From positions 4,118,001-4,182,000 of the forward strand of contig NZ_JACHJC010000001.1 of assembly GCF_014203425.1 (NCBI RefSeq): a stretch of 64,000 nt of DNA. Direction: 5' to 3'. Numbering within the stretch: the stretch's first letter is position 1; each line of letters begins with the position of its first letter. The position numbers were made by a program, and so were the translations under genes. Origin of the DNA: Micromonospora echinospora. GTDB taxonomy: Bacteria; Actinomycetota; Actinomycetes; Mycobacteriales; Micromonosporaceae. The notes under the pieces were generated by a model. That model had not been told where the DNA came from. It saw only the letters and a program-made list of their open reading frames with translations, and made no database searches. Positions 1 to 12,064 of the stretch are shown one piece after another.

Positions 1-195
1 GTAGAGCCGGCCGGCGTAGGTGGCGCGGCTGCCGGCGGTCCAGGTGACGCCCTCGGCCCAGGCCGGCGCGTCACACGCGACGAGCGCGCCGACGGCGCCG
101 GTCGTGGTGGCGGCGGTGGCGGGCAGGGCGGCGGCGGTGGCGGCGAGCAGTGCGACACCACCGAGCAGTGCGGTCATCCCGCGTCCGAGTCGCAT
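1..195 (-). CDS. Secreted carbohydrate-binding (CBM5/12-like) protein, N-terminal part only
   Basis: The gene runs off the left edge, so only 65 residues are visible. It starts at an ATG with an AGGAGG ribosome site 6 bases upstream. Residues 1-29 are a Sec signal peptide: basic MRLGRG, a hydrophobic core, then PATAA as a likely cleavage site. After a short Ala/Gly stretch comes CDAPAWAEGVTWTAG and then ATYAGRLY, with the tryptophan and tyrosine spacing of a family 5/12 chitin- or cellulose-binding module. The full product is probably an extracellular chitinase, cellulase, lytic monooxygenase or binding protein, but the catalytic part is outside the window. It diverges from the ROK gene, and a palindrome lies in the shared upstream region. 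Confidence 0.6.
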   Translation of the reverse strand, partial: MRLGRGMTALLGGVALLAATAAALPATAATTTGAVGALVACDAPAWAEGVTWTAGSRATYAGRLY

Positions 196-231
196 GACAT
201 ACCTCCTCATCGATGCGCCGGAGGCTATCAG

Positions 232-244
232 TTAACTTTGTTAA
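232..244. promoter_or_regulatory. Putative ROK operator (TTAAC-TTT-GTTAA)
   Basis: A perfect inverted repeat, TTAAC-TTT-GTTAA, sits in an A/T-rich patch of a very GC-rich region. It lies 37 bases upstream of the secreted carbohydrate-binding gene and about 95 bases upstream of the divergent ROK regulator. ROK repressors commonly bind A/T-rich palindromes in the divergent promoter next to their own gene. Binding is inferred from position and symmetry only. Confidence 0.4.
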
Positions 245-339
245 ATGTAAATGCGCAGTACGCTGTCACCGCTTGGTTCACGGCGTGAACGCGATGAACG
301 CAGGTCGCCGTCGGCGGCCGGGAAGGGACGGCGGCGGAC

Positions 340-1584
340 GTGGACGCCAGACGCACCACGGTGCGCGACATGCGCCGGGCCAACCGGTCGGTCCTGCTGA
401 CCCGGATCTGGCTGGACGGCCCGCTCAGCCGCCACGAGCTGGGCCAGTCCACAGCGCTCAGCCTGGCCAGCGTCAGCAACCTGGTCGGCGAGATGATCGC
501 CGAGGGACTGGTCGAGGAGGCCGGCTCGGTCGAGTCCGACGGCGGCCGCCCTCGCGTGCTGCTGCGCGTCGCGCCCGGCTACGGCTACCTGGTCGGCGCC
601 GACGTCGGTGAGACCCGCGTCCAGGTGGAGCTGTTCGACCTGAGCATGACCGCGCTGGCCAAGGCGGAGTACCCGATCACCGCGGCCGATCCCGACCCCG
701 AGCGGGTCGCCGCTCACCTGCGGCACGGCCTCGCCGCCGTCACCGAGCAGGCGGGCGTCGACCCGGCAGCGGTCCTCGGCTTCGGCGTCGCCGTGGCCGG
801 CACCGTCGAACGCGCCGCCGACGCCGTGGTGCACGCCCAGACGCTCGGCTGGGACGGCGTCCCGCTCGGCGCGATGCTGCGCGCCGGCACCGGCGTACCG
901 GTGCACGTGGACAACGGCGCGAAGACGCTCGGCCAGGCCGAGATGTGGTTCGGCGCCGGCCGGGGCGTCCGGCACGCGGTGGTCGCCCTGGTCGGCTCCG
1001 GCGTCGGCGCGAGCGTGGTCGCCGACGGCGTCGGCTACCGCGGCGCGCACAGCAGCGCCGGGGAGTGGGGCCACACCACCATCGTGTACGGGGGCCGCCG
1101 CTGCCGCTGCGGCAACCTCGGCTGCCTGGAGGCGTACGTCGGCGCGGAGGCGGTGCTGGACCGGTTCCGCCAGGCCAACCGGGGCCGCCCGGCGCCGGGC
1201 GCGGACGAGGAGACCGCCTTCGGTGAGCTGCTGCGCTCCACCAGCGGCGCCGCCGCGAAGGTGATCGACGAGACGGTCGGCTACCTGGGCGCCGGGGTGG
1301 CCAACCTGGTGAACCTGTTCAACCCGGAGCGGGTGGTGCTCGGCGGCTGGGCCGGGCTGGCCCTGGGCGAGCGGCACCTGCCCGCGATCCGCGAGGCCAC
1401 CGCGCGGCACGCGCTGCGCCAGCCGTACGCACAGACCTCGATCGAGCTGTGCCGGCTCGGACCGGACGCGGTGGCGATGGGCGCGGCCACCCTGCCGATG
1501 ACCCGGCTGCTGCGCGACGGCGGTGTGCCCCGCGACCCGGCCGCCCGGCCGTCCCCGGCGTGGCGGCCGGGCCGCCGGCACTGA
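340..1584 (+). CDS. ROK family transcriptional regulator
   Basis: The 414-residue protein has a winged-helix DNA-binding domain (about residues 15-70, with SLASVSNLVGEMIAEGLV as the helix-turn-helix) followed by the ROK sugar-kinase-like fold. The ROK zinc site is intact: H245 in GEWGH and C255, C257 and C262 in CRCGNLGCLE. A phosphate-loop-like segment, GSGVGASVV, is also present. Such proteins usually repress sugar-uptake or hydrolase genes and are released by a sugar or sugar phosphate. It starts at a GTG, diverges from a secreted carbohydrate-binding gene and converges on the GH1 operon, so a carbohydrate role is likely. The effector is not predictable. Confidence 0.85.
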   Translation: MDARRTTVRDMRRANRSVLLTRIWLDGPLSRHELGQSTALSLASVSNLVGEMIAEGLVEEAGSVESDGGRPRVLLRVAPGYGYLVGADVGETRVQVELFDLSMTALAKAEYPITAADPDPERVAAHLRHGLAAVTEQAGVDPAAVLGFGVAVAGTVERAADAVVHAQTLGWDGVPLGAMLRAGTGVPVHVDNGAKTLGQAEMWFGAGRGVRHAVVALVGSGVGASVVADGVGYRGAHSSAGEWGHTTIVYGGRRCRCGNLGCLEAYVGAEAVLDRFRQANRGRPAPGADEETAFGELLRSTSGAAAKVIDETVGYLGAGVANLVNLFNPERVVLGGWAGLALGERHLPAIREATARHALRQPYAQTSIELCRLGPDAVAMGAATLPMTRLLRDGGVPRDPAARPSPAWRPGRRH

Positions 1585-1595
1585 CCGGCCCGGCC
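1565..1595. terminator. Hairpin between convergent ROK and GH1 genes
   Basis: A perfect 10-bp stem (1565-1574 with 1586-1595, 11-base loop) overlaps the ROK stop codon and lies 17 bases beyond the GH1 stop. It is suitably placed as a bidirectional terminator. There is no T-tract on either side, which is common in high-GC actinobacteria. Confidence 0.45.
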
Positions 1596-1611
1596 CTCAC
1601 GCCGCGCGGCG

Positions 1612-3024
1612 TCAGCGCTGGCCGCGTACCCGCCGCACGGTGTCCCGGTACCACAACGCGCTGCGCTTGGGGACGCGGCGCTGCGTGTCGTAGTCGACCC
1701 GGACGATGCCGAACCGCTTGTCGTAGCCGTACGCCCACTCGAAGTTGTCCAGCAGCGACCAGGCGAAGTAGCCGCGCACGTCCGCCCCGGCCTGTCGGGC
1801 CCGGGCCACCGCCCGCAGGTGCTCGGCGAGGTAGCCGACCCGGTCGTCGTCGGCGACGAACCCGTCCGCGTCCGGCTTGTCGTCGAACGCGGCGCCGTTC
1901 TCGGTGATCACCATGGGCGTGCCCGGGTAGTCGCGGTGCAGCCGCACCAGCAGCTCGGTGAAGGACTCCGGCACGATCTCCCAGTCCATCGCGGTACGTG
2001 GCAGGTCGCGGCGCACCACCCGGCGTACCGGCTTGCCGTCGTCGTCGCGGTCGCGGCCCTGCTCGTCCACGCCGGAGTGCAGCTGCCCGAAGTAGAAGTT
2101 CACGCCCAGCACCTCGATGGGGGCGGCGATGACGTCCAGGTCGCCGTCGCGCACCGGGATCTCCACGCCCTCGGCGGCCAGGTCCGCGATCACGTCCTGC
2201 GGGTACTCCCCGCGCAGCACCGGGTCGAGGTAGAGCCGGTTGCCCAGCCCGTCGGCGGCCCGCGCCGCGTCCCGGTCGGCCGCGCTGTCGGTGGCCGGGT
2301 CGGCGGTGGACAGGTTCAGCGTGATGCCCAGCTCGATCGGCGCCGTGGCCGCCTCGCGCAGCCGCCGCGTGGCCAGCCCGTGCCCGAGCAGCAGGTGGTG
2401 GGCCGCGGCGATACCGTCGCCGAGGTTCCGCCGGCCCGGGGCGTGGTCGCCGTAGGCGTACCCGAGCATCGCCGAGCACCACGGCTCGTTGAGCGTGGTC
2501 CAGGTGCGGACCCGGTCGCCGAGCGCGGCGAAGACCAGCTCGGCGTAGTCGGCGAACCGGTACGCGGTGTCCCGGTTCGGCCAGCCGCCCGCGTCCTCGA
2601 GCTCCTGCGGCAGGTCCCAGTGGTAGAGCGTCACCCACGGCTCGACGTCGCGGCCGAGCAGCTCGTCCACCAGCCGGTCGTAGAAGGCCAGCCCGGCCAC
2701 GTTCGCCGGGCCGCGCCCGCCCGGCTGCACCCGCGGCCAGGCCACCGAGAACCGGTACGTGTCCATCCCCAGGTCCGCGATCAGCGCCACGTCCTGCGGC
2801 ATCCGGTGGTAGTGGTCGCACGCCACGTCGCCGTGGTCACCGTTGACGACCGCCCCGGGCACCCGGCAGAACGTGTCCCAGATGGACGGCGTGCGGCCGT
2901 CCTCGGCCACCGCGCCCTCGATCTGGTACGACGACGTCGCCACCCCCCACCGGAAGGTCGGCGGCAGCGTGTCGATCGGGTCCGGACCGGCGACTGACGA
3001 CGGGCGGGTGAGGTCGGTGTCCAT
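1612..3024 (-). CDS. GH1 beta-glucosidase, intracellular
   Basis: This is a full-length family 1 glycoside hydrolase of 470 residues with no signal peptide. The N-terminal FRWGVATSSYQIEGA segment, the acid/base E180 in TLNEPW and the nucleophile E375 in ITENGAAF are present, as is the C-terminal WSLLDNFEWAYGY segment that forms part of the substrate pocket. It should hydrolyse beta-linked glucosides such as cellobiose in the cytoplasm. It is the last gene of a minus-strand operon behind an oligopeptide-type ABC importer, a lipoprotein binding protein and a LacI regulator, so it probably cleaves the imported sugar. Import by an ABC system, not a PTS, argues against a 6-phospho-beta-glucosidase. 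The start is an ATG 38 bases after the upstream stop codon. Confidence 0.93.
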   Translation of the reverse strand: MDTDLTRPSSVAGPDPIDTLPPTFRWGVATSSYQIEGAVAEDGRTPSIWDTFCRVPGAVVNGDHGDVACDHYHRMPQDVALIADLGMDTYRFSVAWPRVQPGGRGPANVAGLAFYDRLVDELLGRDVEPWVTLYHWDLPQELEDAGGWPNRDTAYRFADYAELVFAALGDRVRTWTTLNEPWCSAMLGYAYGDHAPGRRNLGDGIAAAHHLLLGHGLATRRLREAATAPIELGITLNLSTADPATDSAADRDAARAADGLGNRLYLDPVLRGEYPQDVIADLAAEGVEIPVRDGDLDVIAAPIEVLGVNFYFGQLHSGVDEQGRDRDDDGKPVRRVVRRDLPRTAMDWEIVPESFTELLVRLHRDYPGTPMVITENGAAFDDKPDADGFVADDDRVGYLAEHLRAVARARQAGADVRGYFAWSLLDNFEWAYGYDKRFGIVRVDYDTQRRVPKRSALWYRDTVRRVRGQR

Positions 3025-3062
3025 GCTTCTCCTCGCGGTTGCGGGTGGTGGTGTCGGGCGGG

Positions 3063-4066
<1,004 letters not shown>

Positions 4067-4070
<4 letters not shown>

Positions 4071-5134
4071 GCGCGCGTCCCTCCCTGGTCGGCGTCGGCG
4101 GGCTGCCCGTCGGCGGCGTCGCGTGCCTGCATCGGCACGGTGGCGGTGACCGGCGCGAGCACCGGGGTGAACCCGACGCGCATCGCGACGGTGCGTCCGT
4201 CGGCGGTCCGGATCCGGGTCCGGCCGCCGGTGCGCAGCCGGGGGCTGACGAACTCGTCGATGCCGAAGTTGATCAGCGCGAGCGCGGTGCCGAGCAGCGC
4301 GATGGCCAGCCCGGCCGGCACGAACCACCACCAGGCGCCCTGCGCGAGCGCCTGCTGTCCCTGCGCCCAGAACAGGATCGTGCCCCAGTTCCACGACGAG
4401 ACCGACGAGACGCCGATGAACGCCAGGGTGATCTCCGACATCACCGCGAAGATGACAGTGCCGACGAAGCCGGAGGCGATGATCGCGGTCAGGTTGGGCA
4501 GGATCTCGAAGCCGATGATCCGCCAGGTCCGTTCGCCGGTGGCCCGGGCGGCCTCGACGTAGTCGCGGCGGCGTAACGACAGCGTCTGGGCGCGCAGCAC
4601 CCGCGCGCCCCAGGCCCACGACGTGAGGCCGATGATGAGCGCCACGAGCGTGTCGCTGGCCTGGTCGACGAGGGACGTGACGATGATGATCAGCGGCAGC
4701 GCCGGGATCACCAGGAACACGTTCGACACGGCCGACAGGCCCTCGTCGGCCGCGCCGCCCAGGTAGCCGGCGGTCACGCCGATCAGGATGGACAGGATCG
4801 TGGCGAGCACGCCGGCGGTCAGGCCCACCACCATCACGCTGCGCGCGCCGACCAGGATCTGGCTGAAGATGTCCTGCCCGAGGTGGGTGGTGCCGAACCA
4901 GTGCCGGGCCGAGGGCGCCTGGAGCACGTCGGCGCTGCGCGCGTCCGGGTCGTACGGCGCGATCCACGGCCCGATCACCGCCAGGAGCACGTACACCCCG
5001 AGGACGGCCAGGCCGGTCGCGGCCTTGCCGTTGGCGACGAAGCGGAACCGGCGGCGGCGGGCCCGGGCCGACGGCTGCGCCATCGCCCCCTGGCCGGGGA
5101 TGACCTGCTCGATGCTGGACGGGGAGAGTGTCAT
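4067..5134 (-). CDS. ABC importer permease, OppC/DppC family
   Basis: A 355-residue inner-membrane permease with the basic N-terminus typical of OppC (ARARRRRFRF), about six membrane helices and the EAA loop around EAARATGERTWRIIGFEILPNL. It ends in a longer than usual, Pro/Ala-rich cytoplasmic tail of about 60 residues (from around TGGRTRIRTADG). It forms the channel with the OppB-type partner, whose stop lies 3 bases upstream. Its own stop overlaps the start of the OppD gene. Confidence 0.9.
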
Positions 5135-5137
5135 CGT

Positions 5138-6111
<974 letters not shown>

Positions 6112-6115
<4 letters not shown>

Positions 6116-7218
6116 CGGGCCGCCTCCGATCCGGCCTGCTCCGCGTTCTCCGCCTTCTCCGTCGCGAAGGTCTCGGCGTCGAACAGCCAGCACGCGGCCC
6201 AGTGCCCGGGCGCGTCGTCGACCGGGATGGCCGGCGGCAGGTCGGTGGCGCAGCGCGGCATCGCCGCCGGGCAACGCGGGTGGAACCGGCAGCCGGTGGG
6301 CGGGCGGATCAGGCTCGGCGGCTCGCCGTGGCCCCGCTCACCGGCCGCCGCGCCGTCGCCGCCCGCGCCGGTGATCCGCTCCGGGTCCGGTGCCGATTCG
6401 ATCAGCAACCGGGTGTACGGGTGGGCCGGCCGCTGGGTGACCGTCTCGCTGTCGCCGCCCTCGACCATCCGCCCGGCGTACATGACGATCGTCTCGTCGG
6501 CGAAGTAGCGGGCCGAGGCGATGTCGTGGGTGATGTAGAGGATCGCCAGGTTGAGCCGGTCCTTGAGGTCCTGGAGCAGGTTGAGCACGCCCAGGCGGAT
6601 CGAGACGTCCAGCATCGACACCGGCTCGTCGGCAAGCAGCACCTCCGGGTCCGCGCCGAGCGCCCGCGCGATCGCGACGCGCTGGCGCTGCCCGCCGGAC
6701 AGCTCGTGCGGGAACGCGTCGAGGTAGCGCTCCGGCGGGGTCAGGCTGACCCGGGTCAGCAGGTCGGCGAGCGCCTTGTCCAGCCCGTCCGGCCCGGTCC
6801 CGGCGTTGCCGTGGATGCGCAGCGACCGGGTCAGGTGGTAGCGGACCGTGTGCACCGGGTTCAGCGAGGCGAACGGGTCCTGCAGGATCAACTGCACCCG
6901 CCGCACGTACGCCCGGAACCGGCGCCCGCCGCGTACCCGGGTCGAGCGGCCGTGCAGCCGGATGTCGCCGCCGGTGCGCGGGTAGAGCTGGGCCAGCAGC
7001 CGGGCGACTGTGGACTTGCCGGAGCCGGACTCGCCGACCAGCGCGGTCACCCGGCCACGGCGCAACTCGATCGATACGTCGTCGACGGCGTGCACCACCG
7101 CCGGGGTCCGGGAGAGAAGGTCACGCAGCCGCCGGCGGACGGGGAAGTGCTTGGTCAGGCCGACGGCCTCCAGCACCACCTCGTCGGCCGGCGCTGGTGC
7201 GCTCTCGGTCAACGTCAT
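6112..7218 (-). CDS. ABC importer ATP-binding protein, OppF/DppF family
   Basis: This 368-residue ATPase has Walker A GESGSGKS (62-69), the signature LSGGQRQRV, a Walker B-type [12 protein letters not shown] and the H-loop YITHD. It carries the oligopeptide-type C-terminal extension with [15 protein letters not shown]. It is the second nucleotide-binding subunit of the importer. It is separated from the binding-protein gene upstream by 88 bases that hold a very strong hairpin, which may set a lower expression level for the membrane complex than for the binding protein. Confidence 0.92.
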
Positions 7219-7256
7219 GCCGAATTCCTGTCTGGGGTTGCCGGTAGCGAGGGGCG

Positions 7257-7303
7257 GGCGCCGCCGGCCCGGCCCGGGCGATCGGGGCCGGGCCGGCGGC
7301 GCC
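7257..7303 (-). terminator. 19-bp perfect hairpin after the binding-protein gene
   Basis: Bases 7257-7275 are the exact reverse complement of 7285-7303, leaving a 9-base loop. The stem is all G/C and begins 4 bases after the stop codon of the solute-binding protein. It lies inside the operon, so it is better read as a partial terminator or 3'-end stabiliser that lets the binding protein be made in excess over the permease and ATPase subunits. Confidence 0.7.
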
Positions 7304-7306
7304 GGG

Positions 7307-8983
<1,677 letters not shown>

Positions 8984-9053
8984 GGAGGTCTCCCTCGGTG
9001 GTCCCGCATTCCACGGGCGGGATGTGGTGGATGGGGGGTGTGCGGTGGTGCCA

Positions 9054-9073
9054 CCGGCGGGCGGGCCCGCCGG
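9054..9073 (-). terminator. Hairpin between lacI and the binding-protein gene
   Basis: CCGGCGGGC (9054-9062) and GCCCGCCGG (9065-9073) form a perfect 9-bp stem 29 bases beyond the LacI stop codon. It may reduce read-through from the regulator gene into the transport operon. The tiny 2-base loop means the apex would open in RNA. Confidence 0.4.
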
Positions 9074-9101
9074 CATGGTCGCCGGGTACGGCGGGGTGGG
9101 G

Positions 9102-10172
9102 TCAGGTGACGCGGGCGCCCGCCGGCTCCCGCGCGCCTGTCGGGTCCTGTTCGGTCGTGCCGCTTGTGTTCCCGCCCGCGCCCGTCGAGTCGCGGGCGGT
9201 GAAGCCGGTGGGGATGACGGTCGGGGTGTCCGGCAGCGGGGTGCCGGCGAGGTGGGCGATGAGCAGCCGGGCTGCGGCCGTACCCATCTCCCGCAGGGGT
9301 TGGCGCACGGAGCTCAGCGGCGGGTGGGTGTGCCCGGCCAGCGGCAGGTCGTCGAAGCCGACCACCGCGACGTCCTGCGGGACGCGCCGTCCGGCGTCGC
9401 GCAGCGCCTGCAGCGCCCCGGCGGCCGACAGGTCGTTGTGGGCGAAGACGGCGTCGAAGGGTACGCCGTCGGCGAGCAGCCGCCGCACCGCCGCGCGCCC
9501 GCACTCGAAGGTGAAGTCGCCCTCCACCACGCGTTCCGGTTCGATTTCCAGGCCGGCTTCGGCGTAGGCGCCGGCGAACCCGGCGAGCCGTTCCCGGGTG
9601 CAGCCGAAGCGGCGCAGGCCGGTGACGACGAGCGGGCGCCGCCGGCCGAGCGCCAGCAGGTGCGTCGCGGCGGCCCGCGCCCCGGCCTCGTTCGTGGTGC
9701 GCACCGACGGGAAGCCCGGCTGGTGGCCCCGGTCGTCGATGAGGATGACCGGCAGGCCGCGCCGGTGCAGCTCGGTGATGTAGTCCAGCGTCCCCTCTGG
9801 TTCGACCACGAGCAGGCCGTCGAACGACTTGGCCGAGACCTGGGAGGCGAACCGGCGCATCGACTCGTCGCCGTGGGTGCAGGTGAACAGCAGCATGCCG
9901 TAGCCGGCGGCCTCGACCACGTCGGCCGCGCCCTGGAGCACCTCGCCCATCCACGGCCAGGTCAGCGCCGGGACCAGCATCCCGACCACCCGGGTACGCC
10001 CCCGGGCCAGCCCGACCGCGCGGGCGCTCGGCACGTACCCGAGGTCGCTGATCACCGCGCGAACCCGGTCGGCGGTGCGGAGGTGCACCTCGCCCTTGCC
10101 GTTCAGCACGCGCGACACCGTCGTCTTGCTCACCCCGGCGCGGGCGGCGACGTCGGCGATCGTGATCGGCAC
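9102..10172 (-). CDS. LacI family transcriptional regulator of the importer/GH1 operon
   Basis: This 356-residue protein has the LacI helix-turn-helix (residues 4-24, [20 protein letters not shown]), the hinge helix, and a periplasmic-binding-protein-like effector domain to about residue 330. A hydrophilic tail follows. It starts at a GTG with AGGAG 6 bases upstream. As the first gene of the minus-strand block it probably controls itself and the downstream transporter and beta-glucosidase, responding to a beta-glucoside. Two LacI-type palindromes lie directly upstream. Confidence 0.9.
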   Translation of the reverse strand: MPITIADVAARAGVSKTTVSRVLNGKGEVHLRTADRVRAVISDLGYVPSARAVGLARGRTRVVGMLVPALTWPWMGEVLQGAADVVEAAGYGMLLFTCTHGDESMRRFASQVSAKSFDGLLVVEPEGTLDYITELHRRGLPVILIDDRGHQPGFPSVRTTNEAGARAAATHLLALGRRRPLVVTGLRRFGCTRERLAGFAGAYAEAGLEIEPERVVEGDFTFECGRAAVRRLLADGVPFDAVFAHNDLSAAGALQALRDAGRRVPQDVAVVGFDDLPLAGHTHPPLSSVRQPLREMGTAAARLLIAHLAGTPLPDTPTVIPTGFTARDSTGAGGNTSGTTEQDPTGAREPAGARVT

Positions 10173-10210
10173 GTGACGCTCCTAGGTCGACGGGATGAGC
10201 GGAATGTTTC

Positions 10211-10234
10211 GGAACCGGTTGCGGAAGCGGTTCC
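10211..10234. promoter_or_regulatory. Two abutting LacI-type operator half-palindromes
   Basis: Two 12-base sites abut: GGAACCGGTTGC and GGAAGCGGTTCC. They resemble each other and the C-G-centred LacI operator style, and together make an overall inverted repeat GGAACCG-N10-CGGTTCC. They lie about 40-60 bases upstream of the lacI start and just downstream of a TTGACT box on the minus strand (10245-10240), a position suited to repression. Autoregulation is inferred. Confidence 0.6.
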
Positions 10235-10400
10235 GTGGCAGTCAACCCAAGTGGCGCGGGTCACGTCAATCACAGATGGGTAACGATGTATAGCTAAGTT
10301 CGAGTCGTGAAAAAAGTGCCCGGGCTGCGCCTGCGTCGATCACGGTGATGAGCAGGGTCGATGCCTTCCGGCCCGGCCGTCCTAGGTCCGAAGTGGAGGT

Positions 10401-11165
10401 TCAGGGGCGGGCGTACACGTCGCCGGAGTTGGCCTCGTCCGGCACCGTCCCCAGATACGCGGCCACCTCGGCGGCCGGACGCCAGCCCGGCAGCGCGAAC
10501 GTCGTCTCGTCACCGATCGCCACAGTGAAGCGGGTGAAGCCGAGCGCGGTGAGCCGGTCCAGGCAGCGCGCCGCCGCCACCCGGGCGATGGTGGTGAACT
10601 CGAACGACAGCGCCGGGACCGGCCGGCTCAGCCCGGCGAGCACGGCGTCCTCGTAGCCCTCCACGTCGATCTTCACGAACGCCGGTACGCCGTACGCGGC
10701 CATCAGCGCGTCGAGCGTGGTGCCGGGCACCTCGATCCGGGCGTCCCACGTCTGACCCTCCCAGCCGGGTGCGCCGTCGGCGGCGCGGACGAACCCGGGG
10801 GAGGCGGTGGAGACCGTCGGGTTGGCCGTGTTCACGTGCAGCCGCACCGGCCCGGCGGTACGCCCGCAGGCCGCCTCGACCACCGTCACCGCGTCGTCGC
10901 CCGCGTACATCTCGCGCAGCGCCCGGGCGCACAACGGCTGCGGCTCGACTGCCACCACTGTCGCGCCGAGACGGCGGAAGCTGCCCAGCCGGTCGCCCAC
11001 GTGCGCGCCGACGTCGAAGACCAGGTCACCGGCGCGGACCAGCGGGGCGTAGAACGCGTCGAGCGCGGCGTCGCGCGTCGGGTCGCCGTGGTAGAAGTCC
11101 AGCGACCGGCGCAGGCCGGACATCGCCGGGTCTGCCTTCAGCGTCTCGATCACCCCGTCCCGCAC
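10401..11165 (-). CDS. FkbM family methyltransferase
   Basis: A 254-residue SAM-dependent methyltransferase of the FkbM type. Motif I is DVGAHVGDRLG (about residues 51-61), the acidic ribose-binding segment is VVAVEPQP, and the FkbM hallmark VKIDVEGYE lies near residue 167. These enzymes O-methylate sugars or polyketide precursors. The target here is unknown, and the gene stands alone. The GTG start is preceded by TAGCGT-N7-GTG, the arrangement of a leaderless transcript, which decides between this start and a second GTG 12 bases downstream. Confidence 0.85.
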   Translation of the reverse strand: MRDGVIETLKADPAMSGLRRSLDFYHGDPTRDAALDAFYAPLVRAGDLVFDVGAHVGDRLGSFRRLGATVVAVEPQPLCARALREMYAGDDAVTVVEAACGRTAGPVRLHVNTANPTVSTASPGFVRAADGAPGWEGQTWDARIEVPGTTLDALMAAYGVPAFVKIDVEGYEDAVLAGLSRPVPALSFEFTTIARVAAARCLDRLTALGFTRFTVAIGDETTFALPGWRPAAEVAAYLGTVPDEANSGDVYARP

Positions 11166-11591
11166 CCTCCCGACGCTAGTCAGCGTCGCTTGCCCGCGAG
11201 CCGCATTCGCATCCTTCCTGCCGCCAGGCCCGCATCACCCCATCCTCCTAGGATGCTGTAGAGGTGGTGAGGTCTGTCGCTCACCGCGGACGGAAAGCTG
11301 GCCGTTGCGGGGAGATGCCGGTCTCGCGGCGACCGCGCCGCTGACGTTCGCCCGTTCCGACGCGCACCTTCCACGCTCGCGCTCGTGACCTGCGAGATCT
11401 TGGTACGAAACGGCCCTCAGAGGGGCCACTTCGTATCCCGGTCGCCGAGATCGTGGCGGTCGTCCTCGGCTGCGAACGTCAACCCGCCGCGTAACCGTCG
11501 CGGAGTGGAACGCCATGGGTGTCTCCGGCCGTGTTTGACACCCATGGCGTTCCAGTGGCGGGTGGATCCCTCGTGGCGAGGAGGGGGCGGG
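11166..11591. other. Non-coding 426-bp spacer with three palindromes
   Basis: No convincing gene is present. The stretch holds CATCCT-CCT-AGGATG (11241-11255), an interrupted hairpin TACGAA-ac-GGCCC / GGGCC-ac-TTCGTA (11404-11435), and a perfect 18-bp stem (11506-11554). The last is placed as the terminator of the YccF gene. The other two have no clear gene association. Confidence 0.6.
11506..11554 (-). terminator. 18-bp perfect inverted repeat downstream of yccF
   Basis: TGGAACGCCATGGGTGTC (11506-11523) is exactly repeated in reverse complement at 11537-11554, with a 13-base loop. It begins 38 bases beyond the yccF stop codon on the minus strand, so it would fold at the 3' end of that transcript. 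The stem is moderate in GC compared with the other hairpins here, and the perfect length suggests a conserved element, not chance. Confidence 0.6.
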
Positions 11592-11975
11592 TTACGGGTT
11601 CTCGACTACCTCCTGGCCGAGCGGCCACAGCGCCGCCGGGACCAGCTTGAAGTTGGCCACCCCGAACGGGATGCCGATGATCGTCACGCAGAGCGCGACG
11701 CCGGCGAGGATGTGCGACAGGGCGAGCCACCAGCCGGCCAGCACGACCCAGAGCACGTTGGCCAGTCCGGAGGGAAGCCCGGCGCCCGGCTTGCGCACGA
11801 GGGTGCGCCCGAACGGCCACAGCGAGTACGAGGCGAGCCGCAGCGAGGCGACGCCGAAGGGGATGGTGACGACCAGGACGAAGCAGATGAGGGCGGCCAC
11901 GCCGTAGCCGAGGGCCAGGACGAAGCCGCCACCGAAGACGAGCCACAACAGGTTCAGCAGAAAGCGGATCACCAC
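11592..11975 (-). CDS. yccF: YccF domain inner-membrane protein
   Basis: A 127-residue protein made of two copies of the YccF motif. Each is a hydrophobic segment ending in IPFGVA followed by W-P-[FL]-G (VTIPFGVASLRLASYSLWPFG and TIIGIPFGVANFKL...LWPLG). Four membrane segments are predicted. The family is widespread in bacteria and its function is not established. The start is the GTG at the end of the open frame. The gene is single and ends before a strong hairpin. Confidence 0.85.
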   Translation of the reverse strand: MVIRFLLNLLWLVFGGGFVLALGYGVAALICFVLVVTIPFGVASLRLASYSLWPFGRTLVRKPGAGLPSGLANVLWVVLAGWWLALSHILAGVALCVTIIGIPFGVANFKLVPAALWPLGQEVVENP

Positions 11976-12064
11976 TCCATGGTCGCTCGCGTCCGCAAGC
12001 GCGCGTCGCGGGCATACCGGCGCGAGCCCCGGGTAGAGGAGGGCGTGGTCGAGCCCGAGCCGTC

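Noticed and set aside
241..1581. Large minus-strand frame opposite the ROK gene
   Set aside because: Composition is Ala/Arg/Gly shadow sequence without domains; the plus-strand ROK gene explains the interval.
10307..10348. Short frame MKKVPGLRLRRSR in the region upstream of lacI
   Set aside because: Only 13 codons, no ribosome site and no conserved context; too little to call a gene.
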